A stretch of 23,393 bases of DNA from Candidatus Uhrbacteria bacterium (GCA_003453595.1 DMOG01000004.1:1-23393); one strand, 5' to 3'. Shown: positions 14,502 through 21,269, counted from the first letter of the stretch. Made by a program: numbers and translations. The notes: generated by a model from the sequence alone, not told the origin.

Positions 14502-14813
14502 TTACTCCAAATGCTTAACGATTTTTTCTTTTAACATGTCCTTGCTCATTGATCCTGAAAATTGTTCAATAACTTGTCCGGATTTGAAAATAATAAAAGT
14601 TGGAATGGAAAGAATATTAAACTGTCGAGCCAAATCTGGATTTTCATCAACATTCACCTTACCTACAACCACTCCATCAAGCTCTAAAGCAAGTTCGTCC
14701 ACAATCGGGCTCATTAGTTTACAAGGTCCACACCATGTGGCCCAAAAATCAACCAGCACCAAACCCTGTGCTTTTAATACATTTTCGTCAAAATTATTGG
14801 TCGTAAGTTCCAT
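14502..14813 (-). CDS. trxA: Thioredoxin
   Basis: A 103-aa cytoplasmic disulfide reductase with the classical length. The active site is WATWCGPCKLMSP (Cys residues near 31 and 34; WCGPC is the canonical thioredoxin motif). The buried Asp of the family is in VLVDFWATW, and the cis-Pro loop is ILSIPTFIIFKSGQ. The C-terminal helix (SMSKDMLKEKIVKHLE) is complete. It is the substrate of the trxB product encoded just downstream and would support enzymes such as ribonucleotide reductase and thiol repair. A TATAAA-like -10 lies in the region upstream of the ATG; I could not pair it with a good -35. Confidence 0.96.
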   Translation of the reverse strand: MELTTNNFDENVLKAQGLVLVDFWATWCGPCKLMSPIVDELALELDGVVVGKVNVDENPDLARQFNILSIPTFIIFKSGQVIEQFSGSMSKDMLKEKIVKHLE

Positions 14814-14941
14814 AGAAATGATTATTATTAATTAGTAATCAGTGCTGGCATTTTATAACGAGAGCGACATCTGTGCCAGTGGATAAAAACCTTCTCCCCC
14901 CATCCCAACGCCAAGATGAACCTTCTTAATGGGTCTGGGGA

Positions 14942-14970
14942 TTGACACTCACCAAACTTTTTGCTAATAT
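14942..14970 (+). promoter_or_regulatory. Promoter of the GC-rich gene at 15007
   Basis: TTGACA (14942-14947), 17 bases, TAATAT (14965-14970). It is the clearest of the five promoters of this gene class. GGAGGT at 14995-15000 then precedes the ATG. Confidence 0.7.
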
Positions 14971-15006
14971 TCCAACATCGCTTCAACCACGCACGGAGGT
15001 GCAATT

Positions 15007-15318
15007 ATGAGCGAAAACAGAGTAAACCCCAACAATCAACTGGCGTCGGACCTCAACATGCTCAACTCCTCCATCGCAATTATGTGCATTCTGGCCGTCG
15101 TATTCTGGTACATCGCGTGCTGTTCCGCCTATGACCAGATCGCGACCATGAAGCGAACCCAAACAGAACACGAGCAACAGATCAGCGAGCTGAAGCAGCT
15201 CGTCATCCTCCAGATCGAGCGCATCGATGCGCTCGATCCCGATGCAGAGGCCAAGGATCAACCCAGCTCCGAACCGGGACAGCTCGTGACCTACGGCATC
15301 GGTGGCGCAAAGCTCTAG
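15007..15318 (+). CDS. GC-rich small membrane protein with coiled-coil tail, 103 aa
   Basis: Unrecognised family. A short polar N-terminus (about residues 1-21) is followed by one membrane helix (SSIAIMCILAVVFWYIACCS, about residues 21-40), then a heptad-like Glu/Gln/Leu-rich stretch (TEHEQQISELKQLVILQIE, about residues 53-72) likely to form a coiled coil, and a flexible acidic tail. The start is fixed by GGAGGT seven bases upstream. It has a consensus promoter and a hairpin terminator, and its codons are G+C-rich beside AT-rich trxA. A 134-aa antisense ORF over the same bases is a shadow. Two palindromes of the Cas2-like gene's family follow directly. The topology suggests a small inner-membrane scaffold or regulator, but that is a guess. 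Confidence 0.65.
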   Translation: MSENRVNPNNQLASDLNMLNSSIAIMCILAVVFWYIACCSAYDQIATMKRTQTEHEQQISELKQLVILQIERIDALDPDAEAKDQPSSEPGQLVTYGIGGAKL

Positions 15319-15340
15319 ACCTGACCTCGCGCCCCCCTCA

Positions 15341-15372
15341 CCGCTTCTCCCCAGAGAGGCGGTTCGTGCTTT
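15341..15372 (+). terminator. Hairpin terminator of the GC-rich gene at 15007
   Basis: CCGCTTCTC (15341-15349) pairs with GAGAGGCGG (15354-15362) with one G-T pair, followed by TTCGTGCTTTG. The tail resembles TTTGTGCTTTT after the gene at 118. Confidence 0.6.
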
Positions 15373-15379
15373 GAATAAA

Positions 15380-15417
15380 CATTTCACTTAGTGAACGATC
15401 GTTCACTAAGTGAAATG
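15380..15417. repeat. Perfect 38-bp palindrome with variant arms, copy 4
   Basis: All 19 pairs match. It shares GAACGATCGTTC with the other copies, but the flanking arm reads TTTCACTTAGT instead of TTTTTCATAGTAT. Both arms carry the change, so the palindrome is preserved. Confidence 0.95.
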
Positions 15418-15462
15418 CAAATGATCAAAAAAACTCACAAAAATATGGATTTATTAAAATAA

Positions 15463-15504
15463 TATTTTTCATAGTATGAACGATCGTTCATACTATGAAA
15501 AATA
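15463..15504. repeat. Perfect 42-bp palindrome, copy 5
   Basis: All 21 pairs match around CGATCG (15481-15486). Over its inner 40 bases it is identical to the palindrome at 538-581. It lies 45 bases after copy 4 and before the 3' end of the membrane protein gene at 15522. Confidence 0.95.
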
Positions 15505-15521
15505 ATTATGTACTTTATTGA

Positions 15522-16112
15522 TCACTTCAAAAGCTTAGAATTTGTGTTTAGTCTTCTAAAGTAAATGATGGATAATAGCAAAATTTCGGCAAATACAATT
15601 GAAGTAATGTATGTCAAAATCAAAGCATTGTATTGTTCAAGGGCAATTATCGCCAAAATGTTTGAAAGTACATACATTATCCAAGTCGATATTGTCTCGC
15701 TTAACGGATCTTTATAGGTCTTTCGGTAGCTTGGTATAAACCCTAAAACATCAATCGCAGAAACAATTACCACAGCCAGAATCGGATTATCAAGTTGCCA
15801 CCAAATAAGAATCGCAACCAAAGCAACAATCAAAACGGTTGTATCGCTATGAGTAATATCTCTTGTTCCAAACTTAATTGAGAGCAAAAACACAATAAAA
15901 ACAAGAACCAAACATATTGTAAGTGTGATCGCGCCAGCTCCCCCGCCCCCAGTCCACATTGCCACAACCGCTGTCCCTTGTGTCAAAACCCAGATCAACC
16001 ATGTAAACATATGTGGTCTTGTCTTCTTTGTTAACATGTCCTTGATATAAGGAGCAAAAGCAGCAATGCCAATAATCGCTGAAACAATTCCAATAAATAA
16101 TTTGATATCCAT
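15522..16112 (-). CDS. Multi-pass membrane protein with an internal duplication, PQ-loop-like
   Basis: A 196-aa protein with about six or seven hydrophobic helices. Two related halves are visible. The first has APYIKDMLTKKTRPHMFTWLIWVL (given here to show the pattern P-Y-x-K...T-x-x-x-x-x-F-T-W-x-I-W). The second has IPSYRKTYKDPLSET followed by ISTWIMYVLSN. This Pro-Tyr, basic loop, Ser/Thr-Trp pattern in duplicate resembles PQ-loop/SemiSWEET-type small transporters, although the Pro-Gln pair is absent. I start at the ATG at 16112, which lies eight bases after TAGAAT; an earlier in-frame start at 16136 would precede the likely transcript start. The gene is probably monocistronic. No substrate can be inferred. 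Confidence 0.65.
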   Translation of the reverse strand: MDIKLFIGIVSAIIGIAAFAPYIKDMLTKKTRPHMFTWLIWVLTQGTAVVAMWTGGGGAGAITLTICLVLVFIVFLLSIKFGTRDITHSDTTVLIVALVAILIWWQLDNPILAVVIVSAIDVLGFIPSYRKTYKDPLSETISTWIMYVLSNILAIIALEQYNALILTYITSIVFAEILLLSIIYFRRLNTNSKLLK

Positions 16113-16120
16113 ACAAATTA

Positions 16121-16126
16121 ATTCTA
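16121..16126 (-). promoter_or_regulatory. -10 box of the membrane protein gene
   Basis: TAGAAT on the minus strand (16126-16121), eight bases before the ATG at 16112, consistent with a leaderless mRNA. No good -35 is seen; the tandem repeat at 16151-16174 lies a little upstream. Confidence 0.4.
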
Positions 16127-16150
16127 TCACGATCAAAAAGAATACGCCGT

Positions 16151-16174
16151 GATCGTCAAAATGATCGTCAAAAT
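16151..16174. repeat. Tandem 12-bp direct repeat
   Basis: GATCGTCAAAAT occurs twice back to back, 16151-16162 and 16163-16174. On the minus strand each unit contains TTTTGACGATC, so each offers a TTGACG -35-like hexamer. It sits between the infB terminator and the membrane protein start and could be an operator or a duplicated -35 region. Confidence 0.6.
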
Positions 16175-16206
16175 AAAAATCGCACCAATTGTCTGGTGCG
16201 ATTTTT
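16175..16206 (-). terminator. Terminator of infB
   Basis: AAAAATCGCACCA (16175-16187) pairs perfectly with TGGTGCGATTTTT (16194-16206), with a six-base loop, six bases after the infB stop. The minus strand continues ATTTT. Confidence 0.9.
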
Positions 16207-16211
16207 TTATT

Positions 16212-18245
16212 CTATCTTGACTTTGACCCTTCAACTTCCAAGGTTCTTGCCTTTTCCTCTTCTTTGTAAATCTCCAAAATGTCATCTGGTTCGATTTTGG
16301 CTTTGCCTGCAAACTCAATTCCACAATCATTTCCTTGTTCAACATCTTTTACAACCATCTTTGATATTTGCAAACCTTTAATTTTTCCTTCAGCTATAAC
16401 CTGTTCGTCACGGACAACACGAGCAGTGGCGCCAACTTCGATTCTTCCTTTTGTTACTTTTCCTCCAATAACACATCCTTTTTCCATCTTCTGGAATGTT
16501 GCCAAAATCTTTACTGACCCTAACTCTGTATAAACCTGCTCGGCCGGAATAAGTAGACGCAAACGATCAACTAGATCTTCAAAAAGTTTATAGATTACTG
16601 CGTAACGAGAAAGCTCAACTTTTTTATCACGAGCCAAAATTTCTACAGCTGTTGGTGGCTTAACATTGAATGCGAAAATCCAAGCGTTTGAAGCTTCGGC
16701 ACTAAGTACATCAGCGTCTGTGACATTTCCTAGACCACGAGCAATAATCTTCACTCCAACATATGGACTCTTAATTTTATCAATCATTCCGATAATCGCT
16801 TCCAGAGAACCAAGCACATCAGCGCGAATAATAATATTAAGATTGACCTTTTTGTCTGAGCCCTCTTCTTCTAATCCAGCATCTTCTCTTTGGGAAGAAT
16901 GAACTTTCATTTCGCCTGCTCCAATTTTTCGCGATGGTTGCTCTTTTAGTTTCTCCAAAGACTTTGCATCTTCTGGAACCTCCATTACATCTCCAATTGA
17001 AGGAGCGTCTTTAAAACCAAGAATTCGTACAGGGGTTGATGGCACTGCCTCGGAAATCTTTTTTCCATCCCATGCTTGCATGGCCCGCACTTTTCCATAA
17101 TAAGCTCCCCGCACTCCCAGCGCATCTCCAAGATGCAAAGTTCCTGATTGCACAAGTACTGTGGCAACTGGACCTTGTGATTTTTCAACTTTGGATTCAA
17201 TAATTGTGCCTATAGCTCGACGGGTTGGATCAGCCACAATCTTTTCCTTTTCCATATCAGCCACAAGCAAAAGCATGTCCAAAATCTGATCAATGTTTTG
17301 ATTTAGCTTGGCAGAAATCGGAACCATGATTGTTTTTCCTCCCCATTCTTCTGGAATTAACCCCAGCTCGGCAAGTTGTGTTTTTATTTTCTCAATGTTG
17401 GCGTTTTCCTTATCAATTTTGTTGATGGCCACTAAAAACGGGAGCTTGGCAGCTTTGACAATATCAACCGCTTCCCGAGTTTGAGGTTGCACTCCGTCAT
17501 CGGCTGCTACAACGATTATCGCAATGTCGGCAACTTTCGCGCCTCGTGAACGCATGACAGTAAATGCTTCGTGACCAGGAGTATCAATAAAAGTTATTTC
17601 CCGATCATTGCGCACAACCTGATAAGCACCAATGTGCTGAGTGATTCCGCCGTGCTCAGTATCAACCACATTTGTGTGACGAATTGCATCGAGCAATTTT
17701 GTTTTTCCATGGTCAACATGTCCCATCACCACCACAACTGGCGCACGATCTGTGATGTTGTCTCTATTTGCCAAAACTACTTCTAACTTTTCTAAACCTT
17801 TTTGATCATCTTCCTGTTGAGTTTTATCTTCTGGTTCAGTTATAAATCCGAGATCCTCGGCAATAATAGTTGCAGTATCAAAATCAATGCGTTCATTTAA
17901 TGAAGCTAAAATACCGGCACGCATCAGTTCTTGCATAACCTTAGCAATTGGCATTTCCAGCTTGTCTGAAAATTCTCGAACAGTCAGAGCTTGCGGAATG
18001 CTAATTTTTTGTGCAGTTCCTTCAAGTACTCTTTGCTTGCGCTCAGCTCGGGCTCGTTGTTCGTCACGCTTTTTTCCTAAAAACTGACGCTTTCGATATT
18101 GTCGCCAAGCATATTCAATTCGACCAGCTTCACGATCTGGAATTTTGATGGCCTTTGAACCAATATCAAAACCAAGTTCTGGCAGCTTATCTCGTAGCTC
18201 GTCAGTTGAAACACGCAATCTTCGTGCTAATTCTGAAATATTCAT
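16212..18245 (-). CDS. infB: Translation initiation factor IF-2
   Basis: IF-2 is the GTPase that brings initiator tRNA to the ribosome and promotes subunit joining. At 677 aa it is short, with a reduced N-terminal extension. An IF2_N-type module opens the protein (MNISELARRLRVSTDELRDK) and a second helical module lies at about residues 86-135. The G domain shows P-loop GHVDHGKTK (residues 175-183), the conserved THxG-type switch as HGGITQHIGAY, DTPGHEAFT (221-229) and NKID (near 275-280). Domains II, III and C2 follow, ending with VGKITKGRIEVG-like and EIAGKAK-type blocks (here GGKVTKGRIEVG and IEFAGKAKIEPDD). The ATG lies exactly seven bases after a -10 box, so the transcript should be leaderless. 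A terminator follows the stop. Confidence 0.96.
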   Translation of the reverse strand: MNISELARRLRVSTDELRDKLPELGFDIGSKAIKIPDREAGRIEYAWRQYRKRQFLGKKRDEQRARAERKQRVLEGTAQKISIPQALTVREFSDKLEMPIAKVMQELMRAGILASLNERIDFDTATIIAEDLGFITEPEDKTQQEDDQKGLEKLEVVLANRDNITDRAPVVVVMGHVDHGKTKLLDAIRHTNVVDTEHGGITQHIGAYQVVRNDREITFIDTPGHEAFTVMRSRGAKVADIAIIVVAADDGVQPQTREAVDIVKAAKLPFLVAINKIDKENANIEKIKTQLAELGLIPEEWGGKTIMVPISAKLNQNIDQILDMLLLVADMEKEKIVADPTRRAIGTIIESKVEKSQGPVATVLVQSGTLHLGDALGVRGAYYGKVRAMQAWDGKKISEAVPSTPVRILGFKDAPSIGDVMEVPEDAKSLEKLKEQPSRKIGAGEMKVHSSQREDAGLEEEGSDKKVNLNIIIRADVLGSLEAIIGMIDKIKSPYVGVKIIARGLGNVTDADVLSAEASNAWIFAFNVKPPTAVEILARDKKVELSRYAVIYKLFEDLVDRLRLLIPAEQVYTELGSVKILATFQKMEKGCVIGGKVTKGRIEVGATARVVRDEQVIAEGKIKGLQISKMVVKDVEQGNDCGIEFAGKAKIEPDDILEIYKEEEKARTLEVEGSKSR

Positions 18246-18251
18246 GGCACA

Positions 18252-18280
18252 ATGATACGAAAATTAGGGGAAAATGTCAA
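18252..18280 (-). promoter_or_regulatory. Promoter of infB, leaderless configuration
   Basis: On the minus strand TTGACA (18280-18275), 17 bases and TATCAT (18257-18252). The predicted transcript start is 18245, the A of the start codon. Confidence 0.75.
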
Positions 18281-18367
18281 TTTAAAGGGTTTATATGATA
18301 TAAAGGGACGCAGAGGTCGAAAGGGTAAAAATGTTTAAGTTTTCTATCTTAAGAAACAATCAGACAC

Positions 18368-18856
18368 TTATCGAACCAAACTCATCAACCTAACCGAATC
18401 TGATCCTGATGGTGCGCAGGCGCCGACTTCTAGGACGCTATTTTCAAAAAGAAGATAATAACCTGTTCTGGCCCGAGAAAAATCTTCATCAGCAGTGTCA
18501 TAGACAAAATCAGGTAAAACCTCAGGCATATAAACCTGCAGGTCAAGACAAGAGCCTGACATTTCCCCGGCCGCACATTGACTGCCATATAATTGATCGC
18601 AACCTTCTCCAATACCAATCATCGCCTTTTTATCTTGCGCTTGCAAAATTACTTCTTGAAATAAATCAGGATCTTCTTGCTCAAGTTGCAACAAAGCTTG
18701 CATGTATGTCCCCACATGATTCACCTGCTGATTTCGATAAGCGTCCTGGAATGAATCGCTTGGGCCAGTTAGCGCAATAACAATAAGCGACAAACAAATA
18801 ATAAGAACAAACGCAATGATTAATTCAATAATTGTGTAACCATGGGGTTTGTTCAT
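18368..18856 (-). CDS. Type IV pilin-like (pseudopilin) protein
   Basis: A 162-aa secreted filament subunit. The N-terminus MNKPHG/YTIIELIIAFVLI is a type III prepilin signal: a short basic leader, Gly before the cut, then a hydrophobic helix with Glu at mature position 5. A prepilin peptidase such as PilD would cut after Gly6. The globular part contains four cysteines (GCDQLYGSQC, SCLDL and GACAPSG), allowing two disulfides, consistent with an extracellular fold. The predicted role is in a type IV pilus or competence pseudopilus, which fits the comEC genes at 4319-6626. The gene is alone on the minus strand upstream of infB; other pilus genes are outside the window. The main caution is that pilin-like signals also occur on unrelated CPR surface proteins. 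Confidence 0.85.
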   Translation of the reverse strand: MNKPHGYTIIELIIAFVLIICLSLIVIALTGPSDSFQDAYRNQQVNHVGTYMQALLQLEQEDPDLFQEVILQAQDKKAMIGIGEGCDQLYGSQCAAGEMSGSCLDLQVYMPEVLPDFVYDTADEDFSRARTGYYLLFENSVLEVGACAPSGSDSVRLMSLVR

Positions 18857-18903
18857 AAAAAAGGTTTAAAGAGTTGAAAGGAATGAAGGCATCGCTTTAT
18901 TTC

Positions 18904-18962
18904 CCATTCCGACGGTAGGAGGAATCTTCTCGAGAAGACCTCTCCTATCGTTAGTGTGGGAA
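18904..18962. repeat. Quasi-palindromic dispersed repeat (CATTCCGA...GAGGAATCT type)
   Basis: About 59 bp centred on the perfect palindrome TCTTCTCGAGAAGA (18925-18938). The outer arms (ATTCCGACGGTAGGAGGA and the complement of TCTCCTATCGTTAGTGTGGG) pair imperfectly. Its left arm resembles the reverse complement of the repeat at 19981-20004. Confidence 0.7.
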
Positions 18963-19004
18963 TAAGCATATTTATAAAGTGGAAGCTATATTAACCCCCT
19001 CCTA

Positions 19005-19026
19005 CTCCCCCTTGCGAAAGGGGGAG
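19005..19026. repeat. C-rich hairpin repeat, single unit
   Basis: CTCCCCCTT (19005-19013) pairs with AAGGGGGAG (19018-19026) around a GCGA loop. It is the same kind of unit as the two hairpins inside truB at 19592-19677. Confidence 0.75.
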
Positions 19027-19096
19027 AGACCGAGTTGTCGTCCGGCATCTGAGTTCTGTCGTCTGAGTTCTGTATACTCTGCGATCCCATCTCATG

Positions 19097-19102
19097 TATA
19101 CT
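19097..19102 (+). promoter_or_regulatory. -10 box of truB
   Basis: TATACT, eight bases before the ATG at 19111, again a leaderless layout. A second TATACT stands at 19073-19078. The -35 is not clear. Just upstream, CTGAGTTCTGT occurs twice (19049-19059 and 19063-19073). Confidence 0.45.
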
Positions 19103-19110
19103 CCCATTAT

Positions 19111-19944
19111 ATGACTAAATCTGGATTTCTTCTAATTGATAAACCAATTAACTGGACGAGTTTTGATATTGTTGCCAAGTTGCGCAGTATCACTGGCATT
19201 AAAAAAATCGGCCATGCCGGTACGCTTGACCCTTTTGCTACCGGTCTTCTGATTGTGGCAATTGGACGAGACGCAACCAAACAGATCGACCGGATCGTGG
19301 CATCAAACAAAACTTATGAAGCGGAATTTGTAATTGGTGCCACCACAGAAAGCCTTGATACTGAAACTGAAGCCATCATCGATCCTAATATGCCCGAGAT
19401 TTCGCAAGACCAGATCGTTAAAGCAATGACAGAACTAACCGGCGAAATAGACCAAATCCCACCAATGTACTCAGCCATCAAAATTGATGGCAAGCGACTT
19501 TATAAATTAGCGCGTAAAGGTGAAGAGATTGAGCGCGAGCCACGGCATGTGACAATCCATGAATTTAAGCTAATAAACGAAATTCAAGAAGACCTCCCCC
19601 TCCCCCTCATTCGTAAGGAGGGTGGATCAAATCCGGAACTCGCCTCCCCTCCTTCCCAAGGAGGGGGTGGGGGTGGTTGCCTATCAACCGTGACTCAAAC
19701 AAAAGCAAAGAGTAAAGAGACCGATCGATCGATCATCATCAATGTAATAATCCAATGCTCCAGCGGAACATATGTCCGAGCCTTGGCACGAGACTTGGCA
19801 AAAAAACTTGGCACAGTTGGTTATTGTAAAAACTTACGACGGACTAAAATTGGCGATTTTGACATTGCTGACGCGATTGAAATCAACCAGGTCACTTCTG
19901 AGAATTGGCAGACATTTTTAAATAAAACAATAGCGTTATACTAA
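19111..19944 (+). CDS. truB: tRNA pseudouridine-55 synthase with an in-frame repeat insertion
   Basis: TruB converts uridine 55 of the tRNA T-loop to pseudouridine. Motifs are GFLLIDKPINWTSFD (residues 4-18), the catalytic-Asp block GHAGTLDPFATGLL (residues about 36-49), PPMYSAIKIDGKRLY, and IQCSSGTYVRALARDLA near residue 213. The 277-aa length is typical only because a normally short loop is enlarged. Between HEFKLINEIQE and INVIIQCSSG about 50 residues are inserted, including LPLPLIRKEGG and PPSQGGGGGGC. They are encoded by an inverted-repeat element at 19592-19677. The reading frame stays open, so the enzyme may tolerate the loop. I use the ATG at 19111, where homologues begin, rather than the longer open frame. 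No terminator was seen after the stop. Confidence 0.94.
   Translation: MTKSGFLLIDKPINWTSFDIVAKLRSITGIKKIGHAGTLDPFATGLLIVAIGRDATKQIDRIVASNKTYEAEFVIGATTESLDTETEAIIDPNMPEISQDQIVKAMTELTGEIDQIPPMYSAIKIDGKRLYKLARKGEEIEREPRHVTIHEFKLINEIQEDLPLPLIRKEGGSNPELASPPSQGGGGGGCLSTVTQTKAKSKETDRSIIINVIIQCSSGTYVRALARDLAKKLGTVGYCKNLRRTKIGDFDIADAIEINQVTSENWQTFLNKTIALY
19592..19677. repeat. REPIN-like inverted-repeat element inside truB
   Basis: The outer arms 19592-19608 (ACCTCCCCCTCCCCCTC) and 19661-19677 match at 15 of 17 positions. Inner arms AAGGAGGG (19615-19622) and CCCTCCTT (19647-19654) also pair. The right half is itself a hairpin, CCCCTCCTT-CCC-AAGGAGGGG. Together it is two hairpin units in opposite orientation, the design called REPIN. 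Confidence 0.85.
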
Positions 19945-19980
19945 GCGAACAAAAAAAGTCTAAGGATCTCCCATAAAAGG

Positions 19981-20004
19981 TTCCTCGACTACGCTCGGAA
20001 TGAC
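19981..20004. repeat. Short dispersed repeat, CATTCCGAGCG type
   Basis: On the minus strand it begins GTCATTCCGAGCGTAG and ends TCGAGGAA. From memory, sequences of this type are scattered through many bacterial genomes. The one at 18904 is a diverged relative. Confidence 0.55.
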
Positions 20005-20023
20005 AAAATAAAGAAACACAAAA

Positions 20024-20047
20024 GGGCGGTTCTTTTCAAAACCGCCC
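20024..20047 (-). terminator. Terminator of the GC-rich gene at 20125
   Basis: GGGCGGTT (20024-20031) pairs with AACCGCCC (20040-20047). On the minus strand it is followed by TTTTGTGTTTCTTTATTTT. Bases 20048-20120 between it and the gene are low-complexity units such as CAAGGAACAAGGATCAAGG. Confidence 0.75.
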
Positions 20048-20124
20048 CACGATTAGGACTCAAGGAACAAGGATCAAGGCACCAGGAACCAGAAGGTTCA
20101 AGGTTATCAAGATCCAAGCTTCAA

Positions 20125-21069
20125 TTACTGCGGAACAGAGAATCCTGACACAGACCCGTAGCTGACGAGCGGATCGGAGACCCTGCCCGTGCCAAGCTCG
20201 AGCTCGCCGTCGCTGAAGTAGAAGATCGGCGCGTCCAAGAACTGACCAACGGCATCATACGAATACTCGTCGCCAGCGCAGTCGATCCACAGGTCGTTGA
20301 GGTCCTGCAACCTGTTGTCATGAGTAAGAAGCATGATGCCGATCTCAAAGGCACCCAGACCGAACTCGCCAGACCCCATCACCGCACGGGCGCGACGAAC
20401 AGAGCGACCTCGGTGACGGATTCCGAACTGTGCGGGAACCACCAGGACGGCGTGACCTTTCTGAGCCTCGGCGATGGCCTCGAAGGCAGCAGCCTTCTTC
20501 GCACTCTCGCGCAAGTGGTCGGAACGGAGCTTTCCCTTGATGTAGTTGACGAACTTGCCACCGAGAGTCTTGCTCAGCTCTGCGAGCACGCGTTCCACGG
20601 CTTCACCGTAGGTCTTAGCCAGGAGCTGCCAACGCAGAAGAGCAAATGGTCCTTCGACCCATTCAGGGAATGGTCCTTGCGAGGCATTCTTGTCGTAGGT
20701 CGCGGACGCAAGCTCCGGGAAGTGGGTCTTCAGGATGGCTACCTGCTCGACCATGGGCTTGGGAGCCTGATAACCGGAATGGTAGCCGTGGCGGCTCTCG
20801 ACCTCTTCGTTGGCGAAGTCCTGGCTTGCCGACAAGCGTACCAGTGCTTCACGCACTGCGTTGCCGATCGGCTTCCTGAACTCATCACCAGAACGGCGGA
20901 CCTGCTCCGCCCCCTTCTTGGTCAATACGCCTTCGCGGGCCATGGAGTCGATCACTCCACCGGCGACTGATGCCACCATGGCAAGAAGCTGATCTTTCTG
21001 TCCGGACGTGATGCTTTCGCCCACAATCCACCTCACTGCTGACATGCCCGAACTGCTCGGAGCCGACAA
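20125..21069 (-). CDS. GC-rich orphan protein, 314 aa, function unknown
   Basis: I do not recognise this family. The product looks soluble and mostly helical. The N-terminal third (MVASVAGGVIDSMAREGVLT, then KKGAEQVRRSGDEFRKPIGNAV) contains amphipathic helices. A middle region follows (FALLRWQLLAKTYGEAVERVLAEL), then an Ala/Lys-rich segment, an Arg-rich patch (RHRGRSVRRARAVMG) and an acidic aromatic C-terminus (DDLWIDCAGDEYSYDAVGQF is its approximate character). I prefer the TTG at 21069 because AAGGTGG at 21076-21082 lies six bases upstream; the ATG at 21045 has no ribosome site. Codon use is G+C-rich. The gene has a TTGACA promoter, a structured leader and a terminator, so it is an independent unit. 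Plus-strand ORFs over it are shadows. Confidence 0.65.
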   Translation of the reverse strand: MSAPSSSGMSAVRWIVGESITSGQKDQLLAMVASVAGGVIDSMAREGVLTKKGAEQVRRSGDEFRKPIGNAVREALVRLSASQDFANEEVESRHGYHSGYQAPKPMVEQVAILKTHFPELASATYDKNASQGPFPEWVEGPFALLRWQLLAKTYGEAVERVLAELSKTLGGKFVNYIKGKLRSDHLRESAKKAAAFEAIAEAQKGHAVLVVPAQFGIRHRGRSVRRARAVMGSGEFGLGAFEIGIMLLTHDNRLQDLNDLWIDCAGDEYSYDAVGQFLDAPIFYFSDGELELGTGRVSDPLVSYGSVSGFSVPQ

Positions 21070-21083
21070 CTTATCCCACCTTA

Positions 21084-21133
21084 CGAGACAAGTATTTGAT
21101 CAACCTTTCAAGATTGGCCAGATACTTGTCTCG
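21084..21133 (-). promoter_or_regulatory. Structured 5' leader of the GC-rich gene at 20125
   Basis: A perfect 12-bp stem (CGAGACAAGTAT at 21084-21095 with ATACTTGTCTCG at 21122-21133) encloses a smaller six-pair stem, CAATCT with AGGTTG, on the minus strand. The outer stem ends two bases before the Shine-Dalgarno sequence, a position suited to control of translation or mRNA stability. Confidence 0.6.
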
Positions 21134-21156
21134 TTTTATTTAAAAGAATAGACTTA

Positions 21157-21185
21157 AACCTAGCAAATATTATGCCCTATGTCAA
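21157..21185 (-). promoter_or_regulatory. Promoter of the GC-rich gene at 20125
   Basis: TTGACA (21185-21180), 17 bases, then TAGGTT (21162-21157) preceded by TGC on the minus strand. The start would be near 21150, giving a leader of about 80 bases that contains the hairpin at 21084-21133. Confidence 0.45.
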
Positions 21186-21240
21186 TCCGAAAACTCAGAA
21201 AATTGGCAAAACCTAGTCAAAAACCTTGAAATAATGCAGA

Positions 21241-21269
21241 TTGACGAAAAGGCCTTATCGTGATATTCT
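21241..21269 (+). promoter_or_regulatory. Promoter of rny
   Basis: TTGACG (21241-21246), 17 bases, TATTCT (21264-21269). It predicts a leader of about 175 bases before the rny ATG, unusually long in this window. Confidence 0.6.

Noticed and set aside
18979..19110. Upstream extension of truB by 44 codons
   Set aside because: It is encoded by repeat sequence and lies upstream of the likely -10 box; homologues begin at the GFLLIDKP block.
20320..20970. Plus-strand ORF of 216 aa over the GC-rich gene at 20125
   Set aside because: It lacks a promoter and ribosome site; the minus strand has a promoter, Shine-Dalgarno sequence and terminator in correct order.
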